Source: an uncultured Prevotellaceae bacterium
GTDB lineage: Bacteria > Bacteroidota > Bacteroidia > Bacteroidales > Bacteroidaceae
Direction of reading: 5' to 3'
Length of the DNA: 64,000 bases
NCBI GenBank assembly: GCA_947165505.1
Contig: CAMVAT010000002.1
Coordinates: 1-64,000 of the forward strand
In this document: piece by piece, positions 1 to 8,959 of the stretch
Position numbering within the stretch: position 1 is the stretch's first letter
Layout: each line of letters starts with the position of its first letter
Position numbers and translations under genes: made by a program
The notes under the pieces: generated by a model
Databases searched by the model: none
Seen by the model: only the letters and a program-made list of their open reading frames with translations
What the model was told of the DNA's origin: nothing

Positions 1-537
1 CGTATCGTTACTGCCAATGGTTCAGGATATCTTGAGTTTACACGCGAGTTGCTGAAACTGCTTGAGAACGATACACCAGAAATGATTAACGGCTGGTACA
101 CGTTTATGAGCGACGGACTGGTAAAGTTGTACTCACCACGTCCTCGATTCAAATTCAACACCATTGGTCTTTTTACCAGCAACAATAAGGCTACTGTTGA
201 TTTCTACACGAAAACCTTTGGCTTTTCCACCGATTGGGACGGCATTCAACCCAATGTGGAGATGATGCTGGGCGACATGCGTATCATCCTCTATCCTCGT
301 AGCGATTTCGAACAGATGGTATCGTATAAGTTCCAATATCCAATGGGGCTGAATGGCACCGCAGAATTGGCATTCGATGTTCCTTCGTATGCCGATGTTG
401 ACAAGGAATATCAGCATGCCCTCGCGAATGGTGCCGCCTCCGTTCTTCCTCCCACCACAGAGCCTTGGGGCCAGCGCACCTGCTATGTAGCCGATCCGGA
501 CGGAAATCTGATAGAGATAGGGTCGTTTAACGAATAA
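1..537 (+). CDS. VOC (glyoxalase/bleomycin-resistance fold) protein, 5' end outside window
   Basis: The frame is open from base 1, so the gene starts upstream; 178 residues are visible. From about residue 55 of the visible part the sequence fits a VOC betaalphabetabetabeta module: a strand with 'IGLFTSN', a helix with 'ATVDFYTKTFGF', and a closing 'CYVADPDGNLIEIGSF', the usual site of the metal-binding Glu of the family. The first 50 residues do not look like VOC and may be a linker or another domain; I cannot assign them. VOC enzymes include lyases, dioxygenases and resistance proteins, so the substrate cannot be inferred. It is followed after 11 nt by a cupin gene on the same strand, suggesting one transcript. 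Confidence 0.8.
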   Translation, partial: RIVTANGSGYLEFTRELLKLLENDTPEMINGWYTFMSDGLVKLYSPRPRFKFNTIGLFTSNNKATVDFYTKTFGFSTDWDGIQPNVEMMLGDMRIILYPRSDFEQMVSYKFQYPMGLNGTAELAFDVPSYADVDKEYQHALANGAASVLPPTTEPWGQRTCYVADPDGNLIEIGSFNE

Positions 538-548
538 ATATACGAATT

Positions 549-857
549 ATGCAAGATTTCATGACACCCCCGAAGCATGTGAATTTCCGTGCCAAGAAAC
601 TGTTTGGAGAGATGGGACGCATCGTTGACGGTTCCGTCGCTTACATCGAACTCAATGGCGGTGGTCCGACGGAGTTACACACTCACGAGCACAACCACCT
701 CTTCATCGTCACCGAGGGCGAGGCCCGCATCCAGTTAGGCGATGAAACGGTCATCATTCATAAGGATGAAGCCTTCCTTGTTGAAGGCCGCATCCCGCAT
801 TCCTGTTGGAATAATACAGACGGCATGACAAAAATGATTGGTATCACAGTGCAATGA
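549..857 (+). CDS. Small cupin-domain protein
   Basis: A 102-residue single-domain cupin. Motif 1 is seen as 'ELHTHEHNHLFIVTEGEA' (residues 41-58), with three spaced histidines and a glutamate that would hold a metal; motif 2 is 'FLVEGRIPHSCWN' with the fourth ligand His. Proteins of this size are usually metal-dependent enzymes or sugar/small-molecule binding proteins of unknown substrate. It lies 11 nt after the VOC gene, and its stop overlaps an ATGA at 854-857. The likely start of the next gene is 7 nt downstream, so the three are probably co-transcribed. The start ATG fits the family length. Function beyond the fold is not inferable. Confidence 0.85.
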   Translation: MQDFMTPPKHVNFRAKKLFGEMGRIVDGSVAYIELNGGGPTELHTHEHNHLFIVTEGEARIQLGDETVIIHKDEAFLVEGRIPHSCWNNTDGMTKMIGITVQ

Positions 858-864
858 CGAGAAA

Positions 865-1368
865 ATGGAAATAGGAAATTGGTTCAAGGGTTTCGAGAAA
901 GGTCTGGAGCGGCTCTCTCCAGAGCAACGGTCGGCCTTCCTTTCGGAATGCGGAAGGAACTGTGTGAATGGCGGTACGCTGTCTGTTTACCAACAGCTCC
1001 ATGAGCGTGCCCAAGGCGACATGGACACCTTCTTTCAGATGGCTAATGAACTGCCAGGTGTAAGAGGAGGGGTCGTTGAGAAAGGACGAGTTTATCGCCT
1101 TGTTTTCTTGGAATGCACCTGTAAGTTGTGCAAAAAAGGATATGTCACCACTCCATTGCTCTGCGAGTGTTCACGCCAAAGTGTGATTTATTCGCTGCAA
1201 TGTCTGTGGAAAGAGAAACACTTCACAGTGACGCTTTGCCATTCCATCTTGCGTGGCGGAACAGATTGCGAGATGAGAATAGAAGTGGAAAGTCAATCAT
1301 CGCTACGTTTGCCACCATACAAGAAGGGTTGCGTTTTAGCGAGAGTAGAATCAAATCATACAATATGA
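865..1368 (+). CDS. Cysteine-rich hypothetical protein
   Basis: 167 residues from ATG 865; an upstream TTG at 838 would lie inside the cupin gene and is less likely. Cysteines cluster in the middle: 'ECTCKLCKKGY', 'LLCECSRQSV', 'YSLQCLW' and later 'SILRGGTDCEMRIEV', suggesting metal or Fe-S binding. The 'SILRGG..CEMRI' ending resembles the last strand of small ligand-sensing domains of the V4R/DUF6144 kind; this is a weak recollection, not an identification. The last 25 residues after 'MRIEV' are polar and unlike the body, so the original stop may have been lost. There is no signal peptide, so it is probably cytoplasmic. Confidence 0.6.
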   Translation: MEIGNWFKGFEKGLERLSPEQRSAFLSECGRNCVNGGTLSVYQQLHERAQGDMDTFFQMANELPGVRGGVVEKGRVYRLVFLECTCKLCKKGYVTTPLLCECSRQSVIYSLQCLWKEKHFTVTLCHSILRGGTDCEMRIEVESQSSLRLPPYKKGCVLARVESNHTI

Positions 1369-1384
1369 GAAATATAGTAACATA

Positions 1385-1416
1385 TTTGGTCGTTCCTGCA
1401 ACAATTCATAACTTTG
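1385..1416 (+). promoter_or_regulatory. Bacteroidetes-type promoter for the GNAT genes
   Basis: TTTG at 1385-1388, a 20-nt spacer, then TAACTTTG at 1409-1416 match both boxes of the Bacteroidetes housekeeping promoter. The expected start point is near 1422, giving a leader of about 17 nt before ATG 1439. The two acetyltransferase genes can therefore be expressed apart from the VOC/cupin group. Confidence 0.75.
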
Positions 1417-1438
1417 CAAAGTCAAATGATAAAACAAA

Positions 1439-2341
1439 ATGCGAAAAGATATGAAGGCTATGATTATCAGATTGGAACAACCTCAAGATTATCGTGAGGT
1501 AGAGAACCTTACGCGAGAAGCATTTTGGAATGTTTACCGTCCAGGATGCACAGAGCATTACGTGCTCAATCAATATCGAGCGAATCCCGACTTCATACCT
1601 GAGCTCGATTTGGTGATGGAAGACGGCGAAAAGATTATCGGCCACTTGATGTTCTCGATGGCCGAAATTACATTGGACGATGGAACAATCTTCCCTTCAT
1701 GGACATTTGGTCCCATCAGCATCCACCCCGACTATAAACGCAAAGGCTATGGCTTGAAACTATTGAATTATGCCTTAGAGAAGGCCAAGGAAATGGGCAT
1801 CGGCCTCCTACAGATGGAGGGGAATATCGGGTTCTACCGTCATGCAGGCTTCGACATGGCCAGCAAGCTGAACATCCACTATCATGCAGAACCGAGAGAG
1901 GCAGAAGTGCCTTATTTCCTTGCCCAGGAACTGATACCTGGTTATTGGGGGGAACGCGAGGGGACCTATTGTCCGCCCAAGGGCTATTTCGTGGCCGACG
2001 AGAGTCCAGAGGACTTCGATGCCTACGAAGCCACCTTCCCACAGAAGAAGAAAGCATTCCAAGAGGGTCAACTGCCTCAGTTCTGTCAGAGTTGCGGGAT
2101 GCCATTAATGCGCATTGAAGATTGTGGCACAAACGCCGATGGCAGCACCAATTATGATTATTGTCAGTATTGCTACAAGGACGGGAGATTCTTGCAGAAA
2201 TGTACGATGGACGAGATGATTGAACATTGTTCGCAGTTCATCGACGAGGTGAATAAAAACATGCCTAAGCCCATGACCATAGAAGAGTACAAGCAGATGA
2301 TGCGGGGTTTCTTCCCGATGCTGAAAAGATGGAGGAAATGA
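1439..2341 (+). CDS. GNAT acetyltransferase fused to a C-terminal zinc-ribbon domain
   Basis: 300 residues with two parts. Residues ~5-150 are a GNAT N-acetyltransferase: 'GPISIHPDYKRKGYGLKLL' carries the acetyl-CoA pyrophosphate loop (R/Q-x-x-G-x-G/A form), followed by 'GFYRHAGFDMAS'. Residues ~215-300 hold 'FCQSCGMPL' and 'DYCQYCYKDGRF', two Cys pairs matching the zf-ribbon_2 family, whose usual tail 'EMIEHCSQFIDE..' is also present. Each part is common; the fusion suggests that the ribbon recruits or senses a target. The start could also be ATG 1451 or 1460. It overlaps the next gene by ATGA. Confidence 0.88.
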   Translation: MRKDMKAMIIRLEQPQDYREVENLTREAFWNVYRPGCTEHYVLNQYRANPDFIPELDLVMEDGEKIIGHLMFSMAEITLDDGTIFPSWTFGPISIHPDYKRKGYGLKLLNYALEKAKEMGIGLLQMEGNIGFYRHAGFDMASKLNIHYHAEPREAEVPYFLAQELIPGYWGEREGTYCPPKGYFVADESPEDFDAYEATFPQKKKAFQEGQLPQFCQSCGMPLMRIEDCGTNADGSTNYDYCQYCYKDGRFLQKCTMDEMIEHCSQFIDEVNKNMPKPMTIEEYKQMMRGFFPMLKRWRK

Positions 2342-2841
2342 TGGAAACTAAAAGGATTTTATTGCGTCCTTGGCGCGAGAGTGATGCCGAGACTCTATTT
2401 AAATATGCATCCGATCCGGATGTTGGGCCTCGTGCGGGATGGCCACCGCATAAGAGCGTGGAGGATAGTCTGGAGATTATCCGTACCGTATTCAATGATG
2501 CGACCAATACGTGGGCTATCGAACTCAAAGAAACAGGTGAAGCGATTGGTGCTATGGGGTATGGCTCGTCGTGTGATTGTGACCTGCCTGCCCGCGAAGG
2601 TGAGCCACTTATCGGCTATTGGATGGCTAAGCCTTACTGGAATCAGGGCATTTGCACTGAGGCTCTGCTGCTGATGTTAGACCATATCCGACAAACGACT
2701 GATATCAAATCTCTCATCAGCGGCCACTTTGTTGACAACCCTGCCTCAGGTCGTGTGATGGAGAAGTGTGATTTTGTACCAACAGGTGAAACGTGCATCG
2801 ATGATACAACGGCACCGACATCGACTCACCGAATATCATAA
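2338..2841 (+). CDS. RimJ/RimL-type GNAT acetyltransferase
   Basis: 167 residues. The opening 'ETKRILLRPWRESDAETLFKYASDP' is typical of the RimJ/RimL branch of GNAT enzymes, which acetylate N-terminal or antibiotic amines. 'IGYWMAKPYWNQGICTEALLLML' gives the acetyl-CoA loop and 'NPASGRVMEKCDFVPTGE' the late helix. The end after 'GETCIDD' is short and unlike the family's usual final strand, so the C-terminus may have been changed by a frameshift; reading on in another frame gives about 25 codons with no clear match. It overlaps the upstream GNAT gene by 4 nt, so translation is probably coupled. A strong hairpin follows directly. Confidence 0.85.
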   Translation: MMETKRILLRPWRESDAETLFKYASDPDVGPRAGWPPHKSVEDSLEIIRTVFNDATNTWAIELKETGEAIGAMGYGSSCDCDLPAREGEPLIGYWMAKPYWNQGICTEALLLMLDHIRQTTDIKSLISGHFVDNPASGRVMEKCDFVPTGETCIDDTTAPTSTHRIS

Positions 2842-2885
2842 ACGCTCCTTGATGAACGGGTTTGAAACCATTCATTAAGGAGCGT
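2842..2885. terminator. Bidirectional hairpin terminator
   Basis: Arms 2842-2856 and 2871-2885 pair over 15 bp with one mismatch around a 14-nt loop. It starts right after the stop of the + strand GNAT gene and lies 20 nt beyond the end of the - strand esterase, so it can serve both convergent transcripts. There is no long T run on either side. Confidence 0.65.
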
Positions 2886-2905
2886 ACATTGAGAAAACCG
2901 AGAAC

Positions 2906-4153
<1,248 letters not shown>

Positions 4154-4185
4154 CTATTAACGTTTCTTTTCATAATCTTTTTTGG

Positions 4186-6540
4186 TTATCGCTTAAGCAG
4201 ATTCATCTTGCTTTCAGGCTTCAAGACATTGTTCACCTTCGTCTGCTGTGCCTTAGCCTTGGCTGTGAGCGTGGCTTTGATATCCTGAGATGAGGCACCA
4301 ACAAGGAATTGGTACTCACCTTCGGCTACGACCCATGCAGAGGCTTCTTCGTCGAACGAGGCAAGGTCTGCAGCACGTACGGTGAGCGTTACGGTTTCGC
4401 TCTCGCCAGCTTTCAGAGTTTTTGTTTTGGCATACGCCTTCAGTTCCTTGGCAGGTTTGTTGGCTGCTTTATTATCAGGGGCAGAGATATAGAGTTCTAC
4501 CACCTCTTTGCCCTCGAAACTGCCCGTGTTCTTGACGGTTACTGTAATCTCGTAAGAGTCTCCCTTCTCAGCAATCTTGGCATTGCTATATTCAAAGGTA
4601 GTATAGCTGAGACCGAAGCCGAAAGGATAACTAACGGGCACATCGAACGAATCAAAGTAACGATAACCGACATATACGTCCTCTTCGTATGCTGTATAGT
4701 CCACATTCTTCACATTACCCTTCTGGCCCTGATTCATCATATCGATACGAGGATCCTGGTCGATGGGGAAATTCTTCGATGAATAGGCGTCAGTGAACTT
4801 AACAGGCCATGTCATGGTAAACTTACCTGAAGGCGACTGTTTGCCACTGAGCACATCGACGACGCTGTTGCCACCCTCCTGTCCAGCTTGCCATGCGCAG
4901 AGAATAGCATCGGGAAGAGTGTTCCACGAGGAAGTCTCGATAACTCCACCGATATTAAGGAGGACGACGACCTGTTTGCCTGCCTTATGATAGACATCGC
5001 ATACCTGCTCAATGAGTTGGCGCTCGGAACTGCTGAGGTTGAAGTTAGCTACATTACGGTCAAGGAATTCTCCAGAGAGACGACCTAATGTGATGACCGC
5101 GATATCGGCCTGTTGGGCCTGGGCGGTCAGTTCGTCAACCGAGAAGATTTTCTCTTCTGGCAGCGGCTGGGGCAGGAATTTGGCAAGAGCTGCAGTATTG
5201 GGGTCTTTCTTGGCTTTGGCTTCGAACTCAGCCTCAGCCTTCTTCTTAGCATCAGCAAGATAGGTGTCGTAGGCATTCTTCAGCTCTTCCGAAACGGTAT
5301 AACCTCCATTCTTCATGCCGTCGAGCAATGAAACGACGTAGGCATGATTGACATTACCAGAACCTGTGCCGCCTGCAATGAAATCGTAAGAGGTGTTACC
5401 ATAGAGGGCGATATTCTTAATCGACTTGGCAAAAGGAAGCGTTTTGTCGTTTTTCATGAGTACCATTCCCTCAGCTGCCGACTGGCGGGTAACGGCCGCA
5501 TGAGCCTTAAGGTCGGGCTGGTTGGAATACTGATAACCCTGATAGCGCGGGCTCCGCTCCACAAGTTTTAGAATACGCTGCACATTACGGTCCAAATCGG
5601 CCTCTGCCAGTTTACCACTCTTCACACCAGCTACAATACTGTCGAACTGCTCGGCCTTACCTGGCTGGAGCATGTCGTTGCCCGCCCACATTTGGATGGC
5701 ACCATCCTTGCCGCCAAACCAATCGGTCATCACAGTTCCCTCATACCCCCACTCATCGCGCAGGATTGTCTGCACAAGGTCTTTGCTTTCAGAAGAGTAA
5801 ACACCGTTAATATAGTTATAAGAGGTCATTACAGTCCATGGTTTGCTCTCCTTGATGGCAATCTCGAAACCCTTGAGGTAGATTTCGCGGAGTGCACGCT
5901 GCGAGATGCGGGCATCGTTGTTCATACGGTTCGTCTCCTGATTGTTGGCGGCGAAATGTTTGATACTCGTACCCACGTCGTTTTTCTGAACACCTGTGAT
6001 ATAGGCAGAAGCTGTCTTACCTGCAACCACGGGATCCTCAGAGTAATACTCAAAGTTACGTCCGCACAGCGGGTTGCGCATGATGTTCAGGGCAGGAGCC
6101 AGCAAAACATCGGCACCATATTCCTTCACCTCCTCGCCAATGGCCTGTCCCACTTCCTCGATGAGTTGGGTGTTCCAAGTAGAAGCGAGCAGTGTGCCGA
6201 TGGGAAAGTGAGTGCAGTAGTAAGTAGCGGTATCTCCCTCACGGGTAGCATCGATACGGAGTCCGGCAGGACCGTCGGCCAATACTATGGCTGGGATGCC
6301 AAGAGAATCGAGAGGATAGGTAGTGCCTGCGGCACCTGGCACAAGATTTCGAGTGGCACCGATTACGGCGTCATTGCCAGAGAAACCAGCCATGCCGGTA
6401 CCAATAACAAAGTGGGCCTTGTCCTCGAGCGACATCTTAGCCATCACTTCTTCATGATTGATGGTGTTCAAAACAGGGGTTTGGTTGCTACAGCCTACAA
6501 ACAGCAATGCAGCAACAACGGATAGAATGGATTTCTTCAT
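4186..6540 (-). CDS. GH3 family beta-glycosidase (beta-glucosidase-like), lipoprotein
   Basis: 784 residues. The N-terminus 'MKKSILSVVAALLFVGC' is a lipoprotein signal with Cys17. The GH3 barrel spans ~30-330, with 'KHFAANNQE' (194-202) and the catalytic nucleophile Asp273 in 'VMTDWFGG'; the second alpha/beta domain follows, and a fibronectin-III-like domain sits at ~650-745 ('VVELYISAP...'). Full-length GH3 enzymes with the FnIII-like end are exo-acting beta-glucosidases or beta-xylosidases. The esterase downstream and a TAACTTTG box upstream suggest a two-gene unit for hemicellulose oligosaccharides. The last 30 residues are Lys/Ala-rich and outside the known domains. Confidence 0.93.
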   Translation of the reverse strand: MKKSILSVVAALLFVGCSNQTPVLNTINHEEVMAKMSLEDKAHFVIGTGMAGFSGNDAVIGATRNLVPGAAGTTYPLDSLGIPAIVLADGPAGLRIDATREGDTATYYCTHFPIGTLLASTWNTQLIEEVGQAIGEEVKEYGADVLLAPALNIMRNPLCGRNFEYYSEDPVVAGKTASAYITGVQKNDVGTSIKHFAANNQETNRMNNDARISQRALREIYLKGFEIAIKESKPWTVMTSYNYINGVYSSESKDLVQTILRDEWGYEGTVMTDWFGGKDGAIQMWAGNDMLQPGKAEQFDSIVAGVKSGKLAEADLDRNVQRILKLVERSPRYQGYQYSNQPDLKAHAAVTRQSAAEGMVLMKNDKTLPFAKSIKNIALYGNTSYDFIAGGTGSGNVNHAYVVSLLDGMKNGGYTVSEELKNAYDTYLADAKKKAEAEFEAKAKKDPNTAALAKFLPQPLPEEKIFSVDELTAQAQQADIAVITLGRLSGEFLDRNVANFNLSSSERQLIEQVCDVYHKAGKQVVVLLNIGGVIETSSWNTLPDAILCAWQAGQEGGNSVVDVLSGKQSPSGKFTMTWPVKFTDAYSSKNFPIDQDPRIDMMNQGQKGNVKNVDYTAYEEDVYVGYRYFDSFDVPVSYPFGFGLSYTTFEYSNAKIAEKGDSYEITVTVKNTGSFEGKEVVELYISAPDNKAANKPAKELKAYAKTKTLKAGESETVTLTVRAADLASFDEEASAWVVAEGEYQFLVGASSQDIKATLTAKAKAQQTKVNNVLKPESKMNLLKR

Positions 6541-6640
6541 AGTATATATATTGATTATTAGTAATAAGGCTGGTTAATGGTTGTGATAGGTGAAGCTTTA
6601 GACCTAAGAACTTGTCTAAGTGCAAATTTCTTAGATTTGG

Positions 6641-6672
6641 CAAAGTTATGAAAAAGTATCCACACAAGCAAG
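6641..6672 (-). promoter_or_regulatory. Promoter for the GH3-esterase unit
   Basis: On the - strand the box TAACTTTG occupies 6648-6641, and a TTG lies 20 nt upstream of it (6671-6669). The predicted start near 6634 leaves a leader of about 95 nt, long enough for regulation, but I see no recognisable riboswitch fold. Confidence 0.6.
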
Positions 6673-6767
6673 CTTTTATCCAAATATTTGTCAATTTTTG
6701 CGAATAACAGTATCACAATATTTTGCTTCAGATATTCGATGGACTTTTACGGACAAAAGGACACAAT

Positions 6768-6793
6768 AAAAGGCACCCCGAAGAGTGCCTTTT
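6768..6793 (-). terminator. Rho-independent terminator after rho
   Basis: A perfect 9-bp stem (6768-6776 with 6785-6793, sequence AAAAGGCAC/GTGCCTTTT) around an 8-nt loop, 12 nt after the rho stop codon. U residues of the transcript form the outer stem. Confidence 0.7.
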
Positions 6794-6804
6794 ATGATGT
6801 TCGC

Positions 6805-8808
6805 TTATGAATTCATTGTCATTAAAAATTCGCTGTTGTCTTTTGTCTTCTCCATTCTGCCATGTATCGTGTTCATGGCTTCTACGGCATTCATGTCGGC
6901 GATGTGCTTGCGAAGTATCCACATGCGGTCGAGCGTGGTCTTGTCTTGCAACAGATCGTCGCGGCGGGTACTTGATGCCACCAAGTTGACAGACGGGAAG
7001 ATACGCTTGTTAGAGAGTGCACGGTCGAGCTGCAGTTCCATGTTTCCAGTGCCTTTGAACTCTTCGAAAATCACCTCGTCCATCTTTGAACCGGTGTCTA
7101 TCAGTGCTGTTGCGATGATGGTGAGCGAACCGCCGCCTTCGATATTACGTGCCGCACCGAAGAAACGCTTGGGCTTCTGCAGGGCATTGGCATCGACACC
7201 GCCTGTCAGCACCTTTCCGCTGGCGGGCGACACCGTGTTATAGGCGCGAGCCAGACGAGTGATAGAGTCAAGGAAGATCACCACATCATGTCCGCATTCA
7301 ACCATTCGCTTAGCCTTCTCCAATACGATGCCGGCAATCTTCACGTGGCGCTCAGCGGGCTCGTCGAAAGTAGATGCGATAACCTCGGCATTGACAGTAC
7401 GTGCCATGTCTGTCACTTCCTCCGGACGCTCGTCTATCAAAAGCATCATCAGATATGCTTCGGGATGGTTGGCGGCGATGGCATTGGCTATGTCTTTCAT
7501 CAAAATGGTCTTACCCGTTTTAGGCTGTGCCACGATAAGCGCACGCTGGCCTTTGCCGATGGGTGAAAACAAATCGACTATACGGGTTGACAAATTGGTG
7601 GTCTTGGGGTCGCCGCACAGCGTGAATTTCTCCTCTGGGAAAAGAGGTGTAAGATGCTCGAACGAGATTCTGTCGCGCACCTCTTGAGGAGCCTTTCCAT
7701 TGATCAGTTCAACACTGGTGAGAGGGAAATATTTCTCTCCCTCATGAGGCGGACGCACTCGTGCCTGCACCACATCGCCCGTTTTCAGTCCATACTGCTT
7801 GATTTGATTGGCAGAGACGTACACATCATCTGGCGAAGACAGATAATTATAGTCGCTGGAGCGCATAAAGCCATATCCGTCGGGCATGATTTCCATCACG
7901 CCGTTGGCTTTGATCAGGTCATTGAAATCAAAGTCTTGCTTGCTTGGGCTGGCAGCTGCCTGCGGCTGTTGGAATGTGGTTTGCGGAGCTGTGCGAGTGG
8001 TAGGATTGTCGAAGATGTCATAATCAGGCAGTGCGCCTTGGTCTTCGATGGGCAGGTCAACAACAGTGATGTAATCAGTGCCGTCGCCCGGATCGTCTGC
8101 CCAAACGGTATCTACCTGATTCTGCCCTTCTTCATCTTCTGCGGCAGCAGCCTCTTGCTGACTGTTCACTTTTGCCTGCAACTGTGCTATCAAGTCGGCG
8201 GCCTCTTCATCTTGGTCCTGTGCGGCAGTAGCAAACTGCTCTTCAGGCACGGTGAACGTTTGCTCTTCTCCAGCAGGTTGATCCTCCGTGGAAGAGGGTG
8301 TAATATCTTCTTCTGACGCTTGATTGACAGGCTCTTGCATTGTTTCCTGCTCCTTCGCCTCATCCTGTTTCTTTTGTTCCTCGAGCATGGCAATCGCCTG
8401 CAATTCAGCCTTCGACTTTCTGCCACGTTTTTTAGGAGCAGGTTTTTCTGCTTCAGGTTTATTTTCGGGTTCCTGATTGACCTCTGCGGTGGCCGCCTCT
8501 ACGGGCTGCTCCAGCAATTCGTCTTTAAAAAGCGGGAGTGGCTCTTGCACTTTCTTCGACTTCTTCAGGTCAAAATTTTCACCCTCTTTTCCATTGACAG
8601 AATATACTTTGTCAGACTTAGCGATTCTGGTACGCTTTTTCTTCACAGGCAATGGCGTTTTACTGCTCTCCAATTCCGCCTGCTTGTCTAAAATAGCATA
8701 TATTAGTGTCTCTTGGCTATCGGATGATTTGAATGACGCTCCTAAACTTTCAGCAATGCCAACCAATTCATTGACATCCTTCGATAATAAATCGTCTTTA
8801 CTAAACAT
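6805..8808 (-). CDS. rho: Transcription termination factor Rho
   Basis: 667 residues, far longer than the ~420 of E. coli Rho. Residues 1-50 are a Rho_N helical domain; ~51-290 are a Lys- then Glu/Gln-rich low-complexity insertion; ~295-380 the RNA-binding OB fold ('[20 protein letters not shown]'); then the RecA-like ATPase with the P-loop 'QPKTGKT' (428-434) and '[16 protein letters not shown]' (Walker B). It is a hexameric RNA-dependent helicase that ends transcription. Long N-terminal insertions are common in Bacteroidetes Rho. A TAATTTTG box precedes it and a hairpin terminator follows. Confidence 0.97.
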   Translation of the reverse strand: MFSKDDLLSKDVNELVGIAESLGASFKSSDSQETLIYAILDKQAELESSKTPLPVKKKRTRIAKSDKVYSVNGKEGENFDLKKSKKVQEPLPLFKDELLEQPVEAATAEVNQEPENKPEAEKPAPKKRGRKSKAELQAIAMLEEQKKQDEAKEQETMQEPVNQASEEDITPSSTEDQPAGEEQTFTVPEEQFATAAQDQDEEAADLIAQLQAKVNSQQEAAAAEDEEGQNQVDTVWADDPGDGTDYITVVDLPIEDQGALPDYDIFDNPTTRTAPQTTFQQPQAAASPSKQDFDFNDLIKANGVMEIMPDGYGFMRSSDYNYLSSPDDVYVSANQIKQYGLKTGDVVQARVRPPHEGEKYFPLTSVELINGKAPQEVRDRISFEHLTPLFPEEKFTLCGDPKTTNLSTRIVDLFSPIGKGQRALIVAQPKTGKTILMKDIANAIAANHPEAYLMMLLIDERPEEVTDMARTVNAEVIASTFDEPAERHVKIAGIVLEKAKRMVECGHDVVIFLDSITRLARAYNTVSPASGKVLTGGVDANALQKPKRFFGAARNIEGGGSLTIIATALIDTGSKMDEVIFEEFKGTGNMELQLDRALSNKRIFPSVNLVASSTRRDDLLQDKTTLDRMWILRKHIADMNAVEAMNTIHGRMEKTKDNSEFLMTMNS

Positions 8809-8884
8809 AAAAAGTAAATATGAATTTTTGATAAAACAACGGACTTTCCAGGCCGAAAATCCTATACATTTTGGAAATGTGGTG

Positions 8885-8892
8885 CAAAATTA
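8885..8892 (-). promoter_or_regulatory. -7 box for rho
   Basis: TAATTTTG on the - strand matches TAnnTTTG. There is no good TTTG at the expected upstream spacing, so only one box is supported. The leader would be about 70 nt. Confidence 0.45.
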
Positions 8893-8959
8893 GTTTTTTT
8901 CCACCACATAATCCTATTATTGATTTAAAAAATACGTCAGATTAACCGAATTTAACAAA

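Noticed and set aside
838..864. TTG start at 838 for the Cys-rich gene
   Set aside because: It would place 20 nt of the gene inside the cupin gene; ATG 865 gives a sensible N-terminus 7 nt after the cupin stop.
5692..6525. 277-codon open frame opposite the GH3 gene
   Set aside because: Antisense to well-conserved GH3 catalytic blocks; no promoter or protein motif.
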